NCBI GenBank assembly: GCA_030632405.1
Contig: DAOVUU010000158.1
Span: 1 to 6,315 of the forward strand
Direction: 5' to 3'
Source of the DNA: Desulfobulbaceae bacterium
GTDB lineage: Bacteria; Desulfobacterota; Desulfobulbia; Desulfobulbales; Desulfocapsaceae
Length of the DNA: 6,315 nucleotides
A program made the position numbers and the translations under genes. Of the stretch, positions 4,987 to 6,315 are shown one piece after another (position 1 is the first letter of the stretch; the number at the start of each line of letters is the position of its first letter). The notes beneath the pieces are model-generated. The model was not told the DNA's origin and did not search any database. It worked only from the letters and a program-made list of their open reading frames with translations.

Positions 4987-6315
4987 ATGGTACAAGATAG
5001 TCAATCCAGCAGGTGTTTTACGTTTAGCCGGGTGGGAGTGTTATTCATCTTACTGTTTACAATGATATTGAACACCGGTGTATCAACACCTGCGAATGCG
5101 GAAGATGGTACTTTTAAGCTTGGCCTGGTGACTTTTCTTTCGGGTGGTGCAGCAGGCCCGTTCGGTGTCCCTGCTCGAAATGCGGCTGAGCTTGTTGTTG
5201 AGGCAATTAACAAGGGCACCTTGCCCGCGCCCTACAATTCCAAGGGTGTTGCCGGACAGACGATTGAGCCGATTGTTATTGATGAAGCAGGTGGCGGCAC
5301 CAAACAGGTTGGTGAATATCGCAATCTTATCCAGCGTAAAAATGTTGATGCTGTTATTGGCTACATCTCCAGCGGTGACTGTATGGCCATCGCACCGGTT
5401 GTTGAGGAGCTTGGAACCCTGACCATCTTTTTTGATTGTGGAACCCCAAGGATATTTGAAGAGAACAGTTACAAATTCCTGTTCCGTACTGGACCCACAT
5501 CAACTATGGATAACGTCGCTGCTGCCCGTTACATTCTGGATATTAATCCTGATCTGAAAAGTGTTTCAGGAATCAACCAGAATTACTCCTTCGGTAAAGA
5601 CTCCTGGGCGGATTTCAAGGGGGCTCTGCTTGCACTGAAACCGGATGTGGAGATTAAGACAGAACAATTCCCAAAAATCTATGCTGGACAGTATGGGGCA
5701 GAAGTATCGACTTTGATGCTTAAAAAGGCGGAAGTTATCCACTCCAGTTTCTGGGGTGGCGATATGGAAGGACTGGTTTTACAGGGCGCTGCCCGTGGCC
5801 TGTTTGACGATTATACCGGAATCTTTACCTGTGGTGAAACAGGCATGTTTCGCCTCGCGGACCAGATTGCTGAAGGTTCTATCGTCGGCGCACGTGGTCC
5901 CTTTGGTGTTTATGCACCGAAGAGTCCTTTAAATGACTGGTTCCGGAAAAACTTCACTGCTCGTTTCGGTACTCCTCCCACATATCCTGCCTACAAGATG
6001 GCTCAGGCACTGATGGGACTGAAGTCTGCCGCTGACAAAGCCGCTGCCGCTAAAGGTGGCAAGCCCGGGCAAGACGATATTATTGCCGCTCTTGAAGGTC
6101 TGGAATTTGAAGGACCGGGCGGTATGGTAAAGATGGCTCTTGGAAATGGACACCAGGCGGTCCAGGATATGTACTACGGCCAATTCACCAATAAGGGTGG
6201 CAAGCCCGGCATGACTAACGTCAAGCGTTATCCGGCAGACTGCGTTAATCCTCCTGATGGCGTGAGCAGCACTGACTGGATCAAGAACGATCTCAAGCAG
6301 ACCAGCTGTAAATAA
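4987..6315 (+). CDS. LivK-type ABC transporter substrate-binding protein (Peripla_BP_6)
   Basis: A 442-residue exported solute receptor of the branched-chain amino acid / amide / urea family, which hands its ligand to a permease-ATPase complex in the inner membrane. Residues 1-38 form a Sec signal peptide: R9 and R15, a hydrophobic core VGVLFILLFTMIL (16-28) and an ANA cleavage site before E39. There is no lipobox, so the protein should be free in the periplasm. The mature start FKLGLVTFLSG (43-53) and the ISSGDCMAIAPVVEE segment (127-141) are typical of type I binding-protein folds, where the SSG region helps bind the ligand's carboxylate or amino group. The mature part has five cysteines (132, 151, 282, 419, 441), which could form disulfides. 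The ligand cannot be named from sequence. The gene has its own sigma-54 promoter and strong ribosome binding site. Its TAA ends the window, so partner permease (LivH/LivM-like) and ATPase (LivG/LivF-like) genes, if present, lie beyond it. Confidence 0.93.
   Translation: MVQDSQSSRCFTFSRVGVLFILLFTMILNTGVSTPANAEDGTFKLGLVTFLSGGAAGPFGVPARNAAELVVEAINKGTLPAPYNSKGVAGQTIEPIVIDEAGGGTKQVGEYRNLIQRKNVDAVIGYISSGDCMAIAPVVEELGTLTIFFDCGTPRIFEENSYKFLFRTGPTSTMDNVAAARYILDINPDLKSVSGINQNYSFGKDSWADFKGALLALKPDVEIKTEQFPKIYAGQYGAEVSTLMLKKAEVIHSSFWGGDMEGLVLQGAARGLFDDYTGIFTCGETGMFRLADQIAEGSIVGARGPFGVYAPKSPLNDWFRKNFTARFGTPPTYPAYKMAQALMGLKSAADKAAAAKGGKPGQDDIIAALEGLEFEGPGGMVKMALGNGHQAVQDMYYGQFTNKGGKPGMTNVKRYPADCVNPPDGVSSTDWIKNDLKQTSCK

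Overview
The window holds three complete protein genes and two regulatory intergenic regions. Base composition is moderate and I see no tRNA, rRNA, CRISPR array or insertion sequence. A PocR-domain multi-PAS sensor kinase, a PAS-type sigma-54 activator and a LivK-type binding protein under a -24/-12 promoter together suggest a Gram-negative bacterium, most likely a sulfate-reducer-like member of the Desulfobacterota (former Deltaproteobacteria). That assignment is inference from gene style, not from a marker gene.

Layout: bases 43-2511 (minus strand) encode a soluble histidine kinase with the order PocR - PAS - PAS - PAS - HisKA - HATPase. It ends just inside what looks like the first strand of a receiver domain. 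Bases 2512-2872 are a 361-base divergent intergenic region with a plausible sigma-70-type promoter and a repeated GGTTAACA. Bases 2873-4639 (plus strand) encode a sigma-54 enhancer-binding protein with two PAS domains, an AAA+ domain and a Fis-type helix-turn-helix. Bases 4640-4986 are a 347-base regulatory region. It has CTGCAG-centred palindromes just behind the activator gene (one set may double as a terminator), a near-perfect -24/-12 promoter at 4837-4852, a leader of about 124 bases and a very strong Shine-Dalgarno. Bases 4987-6315 encode an exported branched-chain-amino-acid-type ABC transporter substrate-binding protein, whose stop codon is the last codon of the window.

Proposed logic (inference): the PAS domains of the activator sense a cytoplasmic small-molecule or redox signal. 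The activator binds the ACTGCAGT-type palindromes upstream of the sigma-54 promoter and switches on the binding protein, probably with permease and ATPase genes beyond the window. The divergent PocR kinase may sense a related ligand, but the activator has no receiver domain, so no phosphorelay between the two can be read from this sequence. The most notable points are the compact activator / binding-site / sigma-54 promoter / transporter arrangement and the kinase that stops at the first acidic residues of a receiver domain.
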